55,046 nt of DNA. It comes from Burkholderia sp. LMG 13014. Its GTDB lineage: Bacteria > Pseudomonadota > Gammaproteobacteria > Burkholderiales > Burkholderiaceae. Shown here one piece after another: positions 42,296-51,737 of the stretch; the first letter of the stretch is position 1, and each line of letters begins with the position of its first letter. Location of the stretch: contig NZ_CAJNKE010000006.1 in assembly GCF_905232215.1 (NCBI RefSeq), forward strand, positions 1 through 55,046, written 5' to 3'. The notes below the pieces were generated by a model. It worked only from the letters and a program-made list of their open reading frames with translations, did not search any database and was not told where the DNA came from. Both the position numbers and the translations under genes were made by a program.

Positions 42296-44449
42296 ATGTC
42301 GCGTATCGATCGCCGTACGTTCCTGACCCGCTCGGCGCAGGCGGCCGGCGCTGCCGCGCTTGCGGCGACGCTGCCCGACAGCATTCGCCGCGCACTGGCC
42401 GTCGAGCCGGCCCGCGTGACCGGTACGATCCGGGACGTCGAGCACATCGTCGTGCTGATGCAGGAAAACCGCGCATTCGACCATTACTTCGGCACGTTCC
42501 CGGGCGTGCGCGGCTTCAACGATCCGCGCGTGGTCGCGCGTCCTGACGGCAAAAGCGTCTGGTATCAGAACTACAAGGGCCGCGATTACGTGCCCTGGCA
42601 TCTCGACACGTCGAAGACGTGGGCGCAGTGGATGATGCCCGAGAACCACGAGTGGGATGCGTTCCACAAGCTGTGGAACGAAGGGTGCAACGACCAGTGG
42701 ATGGCCGTGCAGTGGCCCGACGCGATGGGCTATTTCAAGCGCAACGACCTGCCGTACTACTACCCGCTCGCGAGCGCGTTCACGATCTGCGACGCGTACC
42801 ACCAGTCGATGATGGGGCCGACCAATCCGAACCGGCTCTACCTGATGACGGGGCGCTCGTCGCCGAACGCGGACGGCAGCCAGGTCGCGATGTCGAACTG
42901 GATGGGCGACCGCTCGGGCACGGTGTCGTGGAAGACTTTCCCCGAACGCTTGCAGCAGGCCGGCATCGACTGGCGCGTCTATCAGGAAGGCGGCGTCGGT
43001 TCGTTCAACGTCGCATGGAATTTCCTGTCGAGCCGCTACTGGATCGACAACACCAACAACTACGACTGCAACGCGCTCGCGTGGTTTTCGCAGTACAAGT
43101 CGGCAGCGTCGAGTTCGCCGCTCAACCAGCGCGGGCTGACTGCGCGCGGTGTCGCGTCGTTGCGCGACGACGTGCTCGCGAACCGGCTGCCGCAGGTGTC
43201 GTGGATCGTGCCGCCGTTCTCGTCGTCCGAGCATCCGTGGTGGGGGCCGTCGTTCGGCGAGGAATTCGTGTCGCGCATTCTCGATGCGCTCACGGCGAAT
43301 CCCGACGTGTGGGCGAAGACGGTATTCCTGATCTGCTACGACGAAGGTGATGGCCGTTTCGATCACGTGACGGCACCCGTGCCGCCGTGGAAGGCCGGCA
43401 AGGGGCTGTCGACGGTCAGCGTCGAAGGCGAGATCGAGCAGGCTTCCGGGCTGCCGATCGGGCTCGGCACGCGCGTGCCGTTGCTCGCGATCTCGCCGTG
43501 GTCGAAGGGCGGCTGGACCTGCTCCGAAGTCTTCGATCACACGTCGGTGATCCGCTTCATCGAGAAGCGCTTCGGCGACGATCATCCGGATGTCTATGAA
43601 TCGAACATCACGCCGTGGCGTCGCGCGGTGTGCGGCGACCTCACGTCGGCATTCGATTTCGCGGGCGACGCGGACCGCACGGTGCCGCCCGCGCTGCTCA
43701 ACCTGACCGCGACGAAGGCGCAGCTCGACAACGCGTACTGGGTGCAGTACTACCTCGCGAAGCCGAGCTATCCGTCGAGCTACCCGGCCGAGAACGCGCC
43801 GTTGCCGGTGCAGGAGCCGGGGCAGCGCAAGCTGCGCGCGGTGCCATACGAGCTGTTCGTCGAAGCGGCGCTCGATACGCGTGCCGGCGTGCTGAACGTG
43901 AGCTTCGCGAACAACGGCAAGGCCGTGCCGGGCAACGCGGCCGGCACGTCGGCCGCGGTGTTCCATGTGCACGACGCGATCGCGCAGAACGGCCCGCGCT
44001 TCTACACGATCCAGAGCGGCCGCGTGCTGAGCGACCAGTGGTGGCCGGTACGCGACACGCAGGGGCGCTACGATCTCGCGGCGTACGGTCCGAACGGCTT
44101 CTTCCGCCGCTTCAAGGGCGGTGCGACGTCGAGCGCGCCGCTGTTCGACGTGACGGTCGCGTATCGCGCCGACGGCAATCTCGTCCTGCGGATGCGCAAC
44201 GCGGGCCGCACGCCGCTGGTCGCGACGCTCACCGATAACGGCTACGGCGCCGCGTCGCGTTCGGGCACGGTCGCGGCAGGCGCTGCCGTCGACACGGTGC
44301 TGAACCTGTCGGCAAGTGGCGGCTGGTACGACTTCAGCGTGACGATCGATGCGGATGCCGGTTATCTGCGCACGCTGGCCGGCCATGTCGAAACCGGTGC
44401 GGCGAGCGTGACCGATCCGCTCTTCGCGCGTGTGACAGGGGCCGCATGA
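42296..44449 (+). CDS. Tat-exported phospholipase C (phosphocholine-preferring, PlcN/PlcH type)
   Basis: 717 residues from the ATG at 42296 (GAGGAGGG upstream; a TTG at 42290 is unlikely). A twin-arginine signal RRTFLTR (residues 6-12) and a hydrophobic stretch lead into the phosphoesterase domain, with MQENRAFDHYFGTFPGVRGF near residue 55 and SMMGPTNPNRLYLMTG near residue 175. Two C-terminal DUF756 repeats begin near 510 and 610. It hydrolyses phosphatidylcholine and related lipids to diacylglycerol and phosphocholine; sequence alone does not separate haemolytic from non-haemolytic forms. Coupled to the next gene by an ATGA overlap. Confidence 0.93.
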   Translation: MSRIDRRTFLTRSAQAAGAAALAATLPDSIRRALAVEPARVTGTIRDVEHIVVLMQENRAFDHYFGTFPGVRGFNDPRVVARPDGKSVWYQNYKGRDYVPWHLDTSKTWAQWMMPENHEWDAFHKLWNEGCNDQWMAVQWPDAMGYFKRNDLPYYYPLASAFTICDAYHQSMMGPTNPNRLYLMTGRSSPNADGSQVAMSNWMGDRSGTVSWKTFPERLQQAGIDWRVYQEGGVGSFNVAWNFLSSRYWIDNTNNYDCNALAWFSQYKSAASSSPLNQRGLTARGVASLRDDVLANRLPQVSWIVPPFSSSEHPWWGPSFGEEFVSRILDALTANPDVWAKTVFLICYDEGDGRFDHVTAPVPPWKAGKGLSTVSVEGEIEQASGLPIGLGTRVPLLAISPWSKGGWTCSEVFDHTSVIRFIEKRFGDDHPDVYESNITPWRRAVCGDLTSAFDFAGDADRTVPPALLNLTATKAQLDNAYWVQYYLAKPSYPSSYPAENAPLPVQEPGQRKLRAVPYELFVEAALDTRAGVLNVSFANNGKAVPGNAAGTSAAVFHVHDAIAQNGPRFYTIQSGRVLSDQWWPVRDTQGRYDLAAYGPNGFFRRFKGGATSSAPLFDVTVAYRADGNLVLRMRNAGRTPLVATLTDNGYGAASRSGTVAAGAAVDTVLNLSASGGWYDFSVTIDADAGYLRTLAGHVETGAASVTDPLFARVTGAA

Positions 44450-45048
44450 TGAACCGAACCGTCATCGTATGGGGCACGGTCGCGCTGGCGGCAGGCGCCG
44501 TCGCGTCGGCCGTCGTGTTGTGGAGCGGCCGCCCGGGTGGCGCGCCGCAAGCCGCTTCTTCCACCGTTGTCAGCCAGGACTCCGCCATGACCAATCAAGC
44601 GTCCGCATCGCCCGTCAATTTCCGCGCGCAGCTCGACGGCTACGCGCACGAACGCGACGCGCTGAACGCGGCCGACCGTCAGGCGCGTGCCCGTTCGTTG
44701 CTCGCGCAACTGCGTGCCGATGCCGATGCGGGCAAGCTCGATCCGCGCGAGGCGTCGGGCCTCGCGGATCTGCTGTTGCAGGATGCAGAACCGGATGCCG
44801 GCGCGCGCCAGGCCGCGAGCGATGCACTGCGCGACCACCTGCGCGATCTCGCGATGGGCGAGCGGCCGGCCTCGCCCGCGCGCGAGCGGCAGGATGCGGA
44901 CTATGTCGCGCAGAGCCGCAAGATCATCGACGAGGTGACGCGCACGGTGCCGGACCGCGAGCAGCAGCGCGTGGCGCTCGATACGCGGCTGGCGGAGTTG
45001 CGCAGGCAGATCTACGGGACGGACGCGCCGGTGACGCACGGCGGTTGA
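44446..45048 (+). CDS. PlcR-like phospholipase C accessory protein
   Basis: 200 residues. One N-terminal membrane or signal segment (residues 6-26), then a highly charged alpha-helical domain (LRADADAGKLDPREASGLADLLLQDAEPDAG), resembling the calcium-binding PlcR partner of Pseudomonas PlcH. PlcR aids folding and Xcp-type secretion of the lipase. The ATG overlaps the stop of the phospholipase gene by 4 bases. Assignment rests mainly on context and charge pattern. Confidence 0.72.
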   Translation: MMNRTVIVWGTVALAAGAVASAVVLWSGRPGGAPQAASSTVVSQDSAMTNQASASPVNFRAQLDGYAHERDALNAADRQARARSLLAQLRADADAGKLDPREASGLADLLLQDAEPDAGARQAASDALRDHLRDLAMGERPASPARERQDADYVAQSRKIIDEVTRTVPDREQQRVALDTRLAELRRQIYGTDAPVTHGG

Positions 45049-45099
45049 TGAAGCGGCGATGCGGCGCGTATGGGCATCGTCGTTGAACAGCGAGGAGAA

Positions 45100-45121
45100 C
45101 GGGCGGCGCAGAAGCCGCCCG
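45100..45121. terminator. Hairpin between convergent plcR-like and hydrolase genes
   Basis: CGGGCGGC and GCCGCCCG form a perfect 8-bp stem with loop GCAGAA in the gap between two convergent genes, 8 bases past the hydrolase stop. Probable bidirectional terminator without a T-tract. Confidence 0.55.
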
Positions 45122-45128
45122 GGAGCAC

Positions 45129-45980
45129 TTACGCGGCGACGAACTCGTGCACGTAGCGGTTGAACACGGCGGGGCTTGCCGCGTTCATCCCGTGCGACGC
45201 GCCGGCGACGGTCTGCCGTTGCGCATTGCCGATCCACTGCGAAAGGGTATCGACGTTGTTGCGGAACATCTTCGGGCTGCGCTGGCCGTCGATCAGCAGC
45301 GTGCGGCATGCGATGTCGCCGGCCGTGTGCTGCGAGTACGCGGGCAGCGGGTCGCGCAACTGCTTCGGCAGCGTGCTCGCGTTGTCGATCGCCATCGTGC
45401 GGAAACGCGACGTGCTCTTCTTCCATGCACCCGGCAGGCTCACGGAATCAACGAACATCTCGAGGCCCGATTCGACGTCGCCTTGCCCGATCAGGTTCAC
45501 GGCGTTCGTGCGCAGCGCGATCGCGGCGGCCGGCAGCGCGGCTTCGCGCACGCCCGGCTGTTGCAGCGGGCCGCCCGGATCGGCGAGCGTCAGCGACTCG
45601 ACGAGGTGCGGATGCTGGCGTGCGACGTTGAACGCGACGCTGCCGCCGCGCGAGTGGCCGACCAGATGCACGGGGCCGAGATCGAGCGCGTCGATGAATT
45701 CGGCGAGCTCGTTGACGTGGTTCTGCCAGCTGAACTCGTCCTGGATGCCCGCTTCGACGGCCGGCCAGTAATGGCTGAGGCTCGGCGCGATGCAGCGGTA
45801 GTGGGCCGACAGCGCGGCGAGCTGCGGATCCCAGTAGCGGTAGTCGCACAGCGAGCCGTGCACGAACACCATCGGCGCGCCGCTGCCCCGCTCGACATAC
45901 GGCAGGCTGATGCCTGACGAAAGCGTCGCAAATTGCAGGTCGGGGTTCGCGAGCACGGACGGCTCGATTCGCATGTTCAT
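45129..45980 (-). CDS. Alpha/beta hydrolase
   Basis: 283 residues. The fold is shown by VHGSLCDYRYWDPQLAAL (oxyanion region), the nucleophile elbow VGHSRGGSVAF near residue 108 with catalytic Ser, TLLIDGQRSPKMF before the acid, and ASHGMNAASP with the catalytic His. The length and motif order fit small esterases, lactonases or haloperoxidase-like enzymes. Substrate not predictable. Start could be the ATG at 45974. No operon partner. Confidence 0.85.
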   Translation of the reverse strand: MNMRIEPSVLANPDLQFATLSSGISLPYVERGSGAPMVFVHGSLCDYRYWDPQLAALSAHYRCIAPSLSHYWPAVEAGIQDEFSWQNHVNELAEFIDALDLGPVHLVGHSRGGSVAFNVARQHPHLVESLTLADPGGPLQQPGVREAALPAAAIALRTNAVNLIGQGDVESGLEMFVDSVSLPGAWKKSTSRFRTMAIDNASTLPKQLRDPLPAYSQHTAGDIACRTLLIDGQRSPKMFRNNVDTLSQWIGNAQRQTVAGASHGMNAASPAVFNRYVHEFVAA

Positions 45981-46250
45981 CTGAAAGACTCAAAGGTGCG
46001 TCAACACGACGCAACTATGCATCACGGCGACCTGCAAGGAAAACGCATAATTTTCATCGTCACGATCATTTTTTTTGATGGCTCGGCCGCAAACCCTTGT
46101 CGGAGGGGGATGGGTGTCGATGCTTTCAATCGTCTAACGATTGACCGTGGTGCCGGACTGGCCGGAAAAGGGGCGTGTGGCAGCCTGCGCACCTGCGCAT
46201 CGCACCTTGGGAAAACGGGAAGGTCGCGAGCCGCGAAAGCGGCCCGCAGT

Positions 46251-46580
46251 TCAGCGCACCGCCAGCGCGGGCGCGGTCTGAAGCACGACGGGGAGGTCGT
46301 TGTCGGCCGCGAACTGCATTGCGAAATCGAATGCGTCCGCGCACACGGTGCGCAATTCGTCCGACACGAACAGGCATTTGACGTTGCCGTCGACGACGGG
46401 CATCGCGAGCCGCGACAGCGCGCACGGATAGCCGGGCCGCCGTTCGCCGACGAACAGCGTGATGACGCCCGCGAGGCGCTCGGGCCAGTCGCTCGGGCGG
46501 AAGGTTTTTTGCGCGTGCGTGACGCCGCGGATCAGGTGGCCGGTGATGCGGCCCTGTTCGGTGACTTCGATGCGATCCAT
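46251..46580 (-). CDS. DUF3579 family protein
   Basis: 109 residues from the ATG at 46580 (AAGGA ten bases upstream). The core GHLIRGVTHAQKTFRPSDWPERLAG and the C-terminal DFAMQFAADNDLPVV match the small cytoplasmic DUF3579 family of beta-proteobacteria. Function unknown. It follows the response-regulator gene by 22 bases on the same strand and may be co-transcribed. Confidence 0.8.
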   Translation of the reverse strand: MDRIEVTEQGRITGHLIRGVTHAQKTFRPSDWPERLAGVITLFVGERRPGYPCALSRLAMPVVDGNVKCLFVSDELRTVCADAFDFAMQFAADNDLPVVLQTAPALAVR

Positions 46581-46602
46581 GCTGTGCGTGTCCTTGTTCG
46601 CG

Positions 46603-47964
46603 TCATTCGCCGCCATCGGCCGCCGCGTCGCCGCGCGCGGGAATCCGCAGGTTGCGCAGCTTGTGATAAAGCGTCTTCTTCGGCATCCCGAGCGCTTCGC
46701 TCGCCTCCGCGACATTGCCGTTGTGACGCTGCAGCATGTCCTCGATCAGCATCCGTTCGAAATACGCGAGCTGTTCCGCGAGCGTGCCGCCCGCGGCCGG
46801 CGTGCCGCCGGACGACAGCAGGCTGTCGCCGGTCAGCCCGAGCACGAAGCGGTCGGCCACGTTCTGCAGCTCTCGCACGTTGCCGGGCCACGCGTGCGTC
46901 ATCAGTTCGGATACCTGCGCAGCGGTGACGACCGGCGCCGGTTGCCCGAAGCGCCGAGCGGCCGCGAGCACGAAATGCTCGAACAGCAGCGGCACGTCCT
47001 CGCGCCGCTCGCGCAGCGGCGGCAGTTCGATCTGCGCGACGTTGAGGCGATACAGCAAGTCCGTGCGAAAGCGCCCGTCGGTTGCAAGCTCGGCGAGATC
47101 GGCCTTCGATGCGGCGACCACGCGGCAGTCGACCGGGATCAGCTCGTTCGCACCGAGCCGCTCGACCACGCGCTCCTGCAGTACGCGCAGCATCTTGATC
47201 TGCAGCGGAATCGGCATCGTCTCGATCTCGTCGAGGAACAGCGTGCCGCCGTCCGCCCATTCGATCTTGCCGATGCGCTTCTTGATCGCGCCGGTGAACG
47301 CGCCGGCTTCATGACCGAACAGCTCGCTCTCGAAGACCTGCTCGGGCAGGCCGCCGCAGTTCAGCGCGACGAAATGCGCGTCGCGCCGGCCGCCGAAGTC
47401 GTGCAGGCTGCGTGCGATCAGTTCCTTGCCGGTGCCCGTTTCGCCGGTGATCAGCACCGACACCGACGTATCGGCGAGGCGCAGGATCTTCTTGCGCACG
47501 TCGGCCATCGCGGGCGACTTGCCGAGCACGAACGCCTCGATGCCCTGCCAGTTGTTCAGCGCCGCGCGCAGCCCCTGCACCTCGAGCGTCAGGCGACGCT
47601 TCTCGACCGCGCGCGCGACGCGCCCCGCGATCACGTCCGACGAAAACGGCTTCTCGATGAAGTCGTACGCGCCGACCTGCATCGCGCCGACGGCCGTCGA
47701 GATATCGGCATGGCCGCTGATCAGCACGACCGGAATCTGCGCATCGATCGCCATCACGCGATCGAGCAACTGCAGCCCGTCGATGCCCGGCATTCGCACG
47801 TCCGACACGATCACGACCGGCGCGCCGGGGGCGACGTGATGCAGCGCGTCGGCGGCCGACGCGAACGCATCGACCGCGAAGCCGGCAAGCTCAACTGCCT
47901 GCTCGACGCCGATCCGGACGTTTTCATCGTCCTCGACGACCAGCACCCGAATCTCATCTTCCAT
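46603..47964 (-). CDS. dctD: Sigma-54-dependent response regulator (DctD-like)
   Basis: 453 residues from the ATG at 47964. Receiver domain 1-120 with phospho-acceptor Asp55 (VSDVRMPG); AAA+ domain about 145-380 with Walker A GETGTGKE and the sigma-54-contact loop GAFTGA; Fis-type helix-turn-helix at the end (NVAEASEALGMPKKTLYHKL). Its start lies inside the end of the kinase gene (11-base overlap). The permease gene upstream has a sigma-54 promoter, so DctD most likely activates that gene on sensing a dicarboxylate or hydroxycarboxylate. Confidence 0.93.
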   Translation of the reverse strand: MEDEIRVLVVEDDENVRIGVEQAVELAGFAVDAFASAADALHHVAPGAPVVIVSDVRMPGIDGLQLLDRVMAIDAQIPVVLISGHADISTAVGAMQVGAYDFIEKPFSSDVIAGRVARAVEKRRLTLEVQGLRAALNNWQGIEAFVLGKSPAMADVRKKILRLADTSVSVLITGETGTGKELIARSLHDFGGRRDAHFVALNCGGLPEQVFESELFGHEAGAFTGAIKKRIGKIEWADGGTLFLDEIETMPIPLQIKMLRVLQERVVERLGANELIPVDCRVVAASKADLAELATDGRFRTDLLYRLNVAQIELPPLRERREDVPLLFEHFVLAAARRFGQPAPVVTAAQVSELMTHAWPGNVRELQNVADRFVLGLTGDSLLSSGGTPAAGGTLAEQLAYFERMLIEDMLQRHNGNVAEASEALGMPKKTLYHKLRNLRIPARGDAAADGGE

Positions 47965-49837
47965 GCTCTGTCCTTTGCAGCGTGGCCGCCGCGAATTCGA
48001 TACTGAACTGCGCGCCGCCTTCGTCGCGGTTCGTCGCGGCGATCTTCGCGCCGAACGCCTCGACGATGCGCGACGTGATCGCGAGGCCGAGCCCGAGGCC
48101 CTGGCCGCGCGGCTTGGTCGTGACGAACGGCTCGAACAGGTGCGGCAGCACCTCGGGCGCGATGCCCGCGCCGCTGTCGGCGACGGTGAAGCGCACGCGG
48201 CCGGCTTCGTCCGGGCCGGTGGCTTCGACGACGATGCTGCGCACGGGTGCGTCATGCACCGCGTCGAGCGCGTTGCCGAGCAGGTTCACGATTACCTGCT
48301 GCAGCTGGCTCGATTCGGCCGATACGGCGGTGCCGGGCGCGATGTTCACGTCGAGCTGCACGCCTTCGTCGCGGATCCGCGCATCGTAGATCAGCCGCGC
48401 ATGCGCGACGGCCTCGTTCAGCGAGACCGCGACGCGCTCGACGTCGGGCTTGCGCGCGAAGGTCTTCAACTCGCCGGTGAGCACGGCCATGCTGTCGACG
48501 AGCTTGCCGATCCGTTCGAGATTGGCGAGCGCCGGCGCCGGCTGGCCGCGCTCGAAGAACGTGCGCGCGTTGTCGCACAGCGTGCGGATTGCGACGAGCG
48601 GCTGGTTCAGCTCGTGCGTGAGGCCGGCGGCCATCTGCCCGAGCACCGCGAGCTTGCCGGCGTGCACGACTTCCTGCTGGGACGCGCGCAGCCGCTGCTC
48701 GGTGCGCTCGCGCTCGACGATCTCGCGCTGCATCCGCTCGTTCGCAGCCGTCAGCGCGGCCGTGCGCTGCGCGACGGTCAGCTCGAGCTGGTCGTTCGCC
48801 CGGCGCAGCGCGTCCTGCGCGTTCAGCCGCGCGACGATCGCCCGGCGGCGCTGGATCGCGTAGCCGGCGAGCAGCGCGGCGATCAGGAACGCGCCGGTGA
48901 CGAACACGAAGGCCGTCTGCTGCTGGCGCCGCGCGCCCGCGATGTCGAGCAGCACCATCAGCGAATCGCCGGCCTGCGGCGCGGGGCGCGACATCACGAG
49001 ATAACGCGTGGTGCGGCCGCTGTGGCGCGGATCGGGGAAGGTGCCGAACCACGCGGCCGCGCTGCGGTCGCCGATGCGGCGGTACGGCAGCGCGTCGACC
49101 GTGCGGCCCGCGTATTGCCGCGACGCCTGGATGTCGCGCTGCTGCTGCGCGGTGATCGGGCGCAGCGCGGTGAATTTCCACGCGGGTTCGGTCGAGATCA
49201 CGACCACGCCGTTGCTGTCGACGACCATCGCGGCGACGCCCGGCGCGCGCCACGCCGATTCGAGCGAATCGACGCTGATCTTCACGGCGGCCACGCCGAT
49301 CGGCACGCCGTCGTCGCGCACCGCGCTGGCGAAGTAGACGCCCGGCACGCCGGTGTTGGTGCCGATGCCGAAGAAGCGGCCGCTGCCGCGCGCGAGCGCG
49401 TCCTTGAAATACGGCCGGTACGACACGTTGGTGCCGACGAAGCTGAGCGTCTCGTTCCAGTTGCTGGCGGCGATCACGTCGCCCTGCAGGTCGATCACGT
49501 CGACCGCGCCGCTGCCCGCGTCGCGGTTCACCGCTTCGAGGTACGTATCGACCGTGTGCACGAGCCTGGGGGCGTCCTGCGGCGCGGCTTTCAGCATCGC
49601 GCGCACGCCGTCCTGCCGCGCGACGAGGCCGGGCAGGATCTCGAAGCGGCCGAGTTCGCTCTTCAGGCTCGACGCATACAGGTCGAGCCGGTGCGCGCCG
49701 GTTTCCTCGAGCGCGTCGATCGCGCGTTCCCACGCGAAATCGACGGCCGCGGCCGCGACGCACACATACAGCACGCCGGCCGAGGCCCAGCCCCACCACG
49801 GGATTCCCTTGAAGCTCTTCTGCACGTTCGCCCTCAT
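47954..49837 (-). CDS. dctB: Sensor histidine kinase (DctB-like)
   Basis: 627 residues from the ATG at 49837 (a TTG at 49849 is less likely). Two membrane helices (about 13-33 and 290-312) flank a periplasmic dCache sensor domain (FGIGTNTGVPGVYFASAV; VKISVDSLESAW). A coiled coil then leads to the HisKA box with phospho-acceptor His (MAAGLTHELNQPLVAIRTL) and the ATPase domain (NLLGNALDA, DSGAGI, GLGLGLAI). In DctB the periplasmic domain binds succinate or malate. Paired with the overlapping dctD-like gene. Confidence 0.92.
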   Translation of the reverse strand: MRANVQKSFKGIPWWGWASAGVLYVCVAAAAVDFAWERAIDALEETGAHRLDLYASSLKSELGRFEILPGLVARQDGVRAMLKAAPQDAPRLVHTVDTYLEAVNRDAGSGAVDVIDLQGDVIAASNWNETLSFVGTNVSYRPYFKDALARGSGRFFGIGTNTGVPGVYFASAVRDDGVPIGVAAVKISVDSLESAWRAPGVAAMVVDSNGVVVISTEPAWKFTALRPITAQQQRDIQASRQYAGRTVDALPYRRIGDRSAAAWFGTFPDPRHSGRTTRYLVMSRPAPQAGDSLMVLLDIAGARRQQQTAFVFVTGAFLIAALLAGYAIQRRRAIVARLNAQDALRRANDQLELTVAQRTAALTAANERMQREIVERERTEQRLRASQQEVVHAGKLAVLGQMAAGLTHELNQPLVAIRTLCDNARTFFERGQPAPALANLERIGKLVDSMAVLTGELKTFARKPDVERVAVSLNEAVAHARLIYDARIRDEGVQLDVNIAPGTAVSAESSQLQQVIVNLLGNALDAVHDAPVRSIVVEATGPDEAGRVRFTVADSGAGIAPEVLPHLFEPFVTTKPRGQGLGLGLAITSRIVEAFGAKIAATNRDEGGAQFSIEFAAATLQRTEHGR

Positions 49838-49940
49838 CGAAGCCCGCAACCGGTCGCCCTGAACGACGCGCGCCGCGCGCCGGCTGGGCCGGCGGCGGCG
49901 CGTGCGAAGCGGCCTGCGCGACGGTGCGCGCGGCAGCGCG

Positions 49941-51305
49941 TCATCCGAAGTGGGCGATCAGGATCAGCGTGACCGTGACGACGATCGCGCCGCCGATACG
50001 CGTCGCGATCTGCGCGAACGGCATCAGCTGCATCCGGTTCGCGGCGGTCAGGATCGCGACGTCGCCGGTGCCGCCTTGCCCGCTGTGGCAGGCGTTCACG
50101 ATTGCGGTGTCGATAGGGTACATCTTCATCAGGCGGCCGACCACGAAACCGGTGCCCATCAGCGTCGCGACGGTCGACACGATCGTGATGACGTTGACGA
50201 TCGTGAACGCGGCGGTCAGCTTGTCCCACGGCGTCATCGCGACGCCGATCGCGAACAGCAGCGGATACGTGACGGCGGTCGAGAAGAACTTGTAGACGAC
50301 GAACGCGCCTTCCTGCAGCGGCGGCGACACCGCGCGCGCGAGCTTCACGAGCACCGCGAGGAACAGCATCGCGACCGGTGCGGGCAGGCCGAACAGCTTG
50401 AACGCCATCAGGCCGACGAGGTACAGCGTGATCGCCGTGATACCGGCGCCTGCGATGTGCGTGACGTCGACGTGGCCGCGGATTTCCTCGTTCTCGGGCG
50501 TCATGTCGCCCGATTCGCCGACCTGCAGGCGGCCGTTGCCGGTCAGGTGCGGCAGGCGCTTGCCGAGCATGTCGAGCGCGCCCGACAGGATGATCGCGGT
50601 CAGGCTGCCGAGCATCACCGGCGGCAGCACCATCGCGAACATCTCGCCTTGCGGCAGGTGCATCAGTTCCGAATAGCCGATCGACAGCGGAATCGCGCCT
50701 TCACCGACGCCGCCCGCCATGATCGGCACGACGATGTACAGCAGCGTGTGGCGCGCGCCGAGGCCGAGTGCGGTGCCGACCGCCGTGCCGACGATTGCGG
50801 CCGCGACCGAGCCGGCCGCGAGCGGGATGAAGATCTTCACGAAGCCCTGGATCAGCACGCGGCGATCCATGCTCAGGATGCTGCCGACGATGATCGACGC
50901 GATGAACAGGTACAGGAAGTTGGTCGATTTGGTGAATTCGACCGTCAGGTTCAGCACCGGCTTCGGCAGCAGGTGGTAGTAGGTGAGCGCGGACGGCACG
51001 AAGGTCGCGAAGATCGCGGCCGCGCCGATGTTGCGCAGCAGCGGCAGGCGCTTGCCGAGTTCCGCGCAGGTGAAGCCGAAGAACGCGAGCACGGCGATCG
51101 CCATCGAAATTTCGCCGGGCACCTTGCCGGTCACCGAGAAGCCGACGATCAGCGCGAGCAGGATGAAATAGACGGGCAGCGGAATGATGCCGATGCGGAT
51201 TTCCATCAGTTTCCACCAGCCTTCCGGCCAGAAGCGCTCGCGCGGGGCGGCGACAGCGTCGGAAACCGGCTCCGGATGGGACGGGGTATGGATAGAGGTC
51301 TGCAA
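49941..51305 (-). CDS. 2-hydroxycarboxylate transporter (CitS/CimH/MaeN family)
   Basis: 454 residues of the 2HCT family, sodium- or proton-coupled carriers of citrate, malate and related acids. It has about eleven helices and the two re-entrant GGxG loops: VPIMAGGVGEGAIPLSIGYSE near residue 195 and CHSGQGGTGDVAILTAANRM near residue 410. The start appears to be TTG at 51305, with AGGAG seven bases upstream and no alternative ATG before residue 34. It is preceded by a sigma-54 promoter and followed by the DctB/D-like genes. Confidence 0.93.
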   Translation of the reverse strand: MQTSIHTPSHPEPVSDAVAAPRERFWPEGWWKLMEIRIGIIPLPVYFILLALIVGFSVTGKVPGEISMAIAVLAFFGFTCAELGKRLPLLRNIGAAAIFATFVPSALTYYHLLPKPVLNLTVEFTKSTNFLYLFIASIIVGSILSMDRRVLIQGFVKIFIPLAAGSVAAAIVGTAVGTALGLGARHTLLYIVVPIMAGGVGEGAIPLSIGYSELMHLPQGEMFAMVLPPVMLGSLTAIILSGALDMLGKRLPHLTGNGRLQVGESGDMTPENEEIRGHVDVTHIAGAGITAITLYLVGLMAFKLFGLPAPVAMLFLAVLVKLARAVSPPLQEGAFVVYKFFSTAVTYPLLFAIGVAMTPWDKLTAAFTIVNVITIVSTVATLMGTGFVVGRLMKMYPIDTAIVNACHSGQGGTGDVAILTAANRMQLMPFAQIATRIGGAIVVTVTLILIAHFG

Positions 51306-51366
51306 GACGTGTCTCCTGATGTTGGAATGCCTGCATGGCTTCGCGGCATCGTGTGCCGTCTATTAC

Positions 51367-51381
51367 GCAACCCCCGTGCCA
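51367..51381 (-). promoter_or_regulatory. Sigma-54 promoter of the 2HCT transporter gene
   Basis: On the minus strand TGGCAC-GGGGG-TTGC matches the -24/-12 consensus (TGGCAC-N5-TTGC) exactly. Transcription would start near 51355, about 50 bases before the TTG start codon. Confidence 0.88.
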
Positions 51382-51464
51382 GAAATCCGGCCTGCCGGAA
51401 TATTTTTAATGCATTGATTTATAAGGGGTTTGTTTCGTCTGCGGAAAGGGCGGCCCGCTCTGCT

Positions 51465-51513
51465 GGCCGAGATTTCGGAATTCGCCCGGCGCCCAGGCCG
51501 AGATTTCGGCCTG
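51465..51513. promoter_or_regulatory. Twin upstream activator sites for the sigma-54 promoter
   Basis: The 12-bp palindrome CCGAGATTTCGG occurs at 51467-51478 and 51498-51509, exactly 31 bases (about three helical turns) apart. The second copy is extended to a 20-bp dyad (CAGGCCGA, GATT, TCGGCCTG). The sites sit about 115-150 bases upstream of the predicted start, the usual distance for a sigma-54 activator such as DctD. Confidence 0.75.
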
Positions 51514-51737
51514 GCGGCCGGCCGCGCGCCCGGTCTGTCCCCCGATCCGGCGTGACCGGCCGCCATATCGCCGCGCGCGATTTTCTTCGCACAATCGCTT
51601 CGTAGACCGTCCCCGCGCCGCTCTCTATCATCGACTGATCCTTTTCCGATGCGATGCCCCCCGTCCGGAGAACGCCCTGCGTTCGCCGCGGCGTCGCTCA
51701 TCCGTCGATACCGTCTTTGGACAGGAGAGTGGTTTCC

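Larger units (their letters stand above)
51306..51737. other. Divergent regulatory region of 2HCT and metQ-like genes
   Basis: 432 bases, no gene. It contains the sigma-54 promoter for the 2HCT gene, the twin palindromes CCGAGATTTCGG, and the start region of the metQ-like transcript. No clear sigma-70 promoter for the metQ-like gene was found. Confidence 0.7.

Noticed and set aside
42098-44386. A 762-residue minus-strand frame opposite the phospholipase C gene
   Set aside because: No recognisable motif and low-complexity Arg-rich composition; the opposite strand carries an intact Tat-exported phospholipase.
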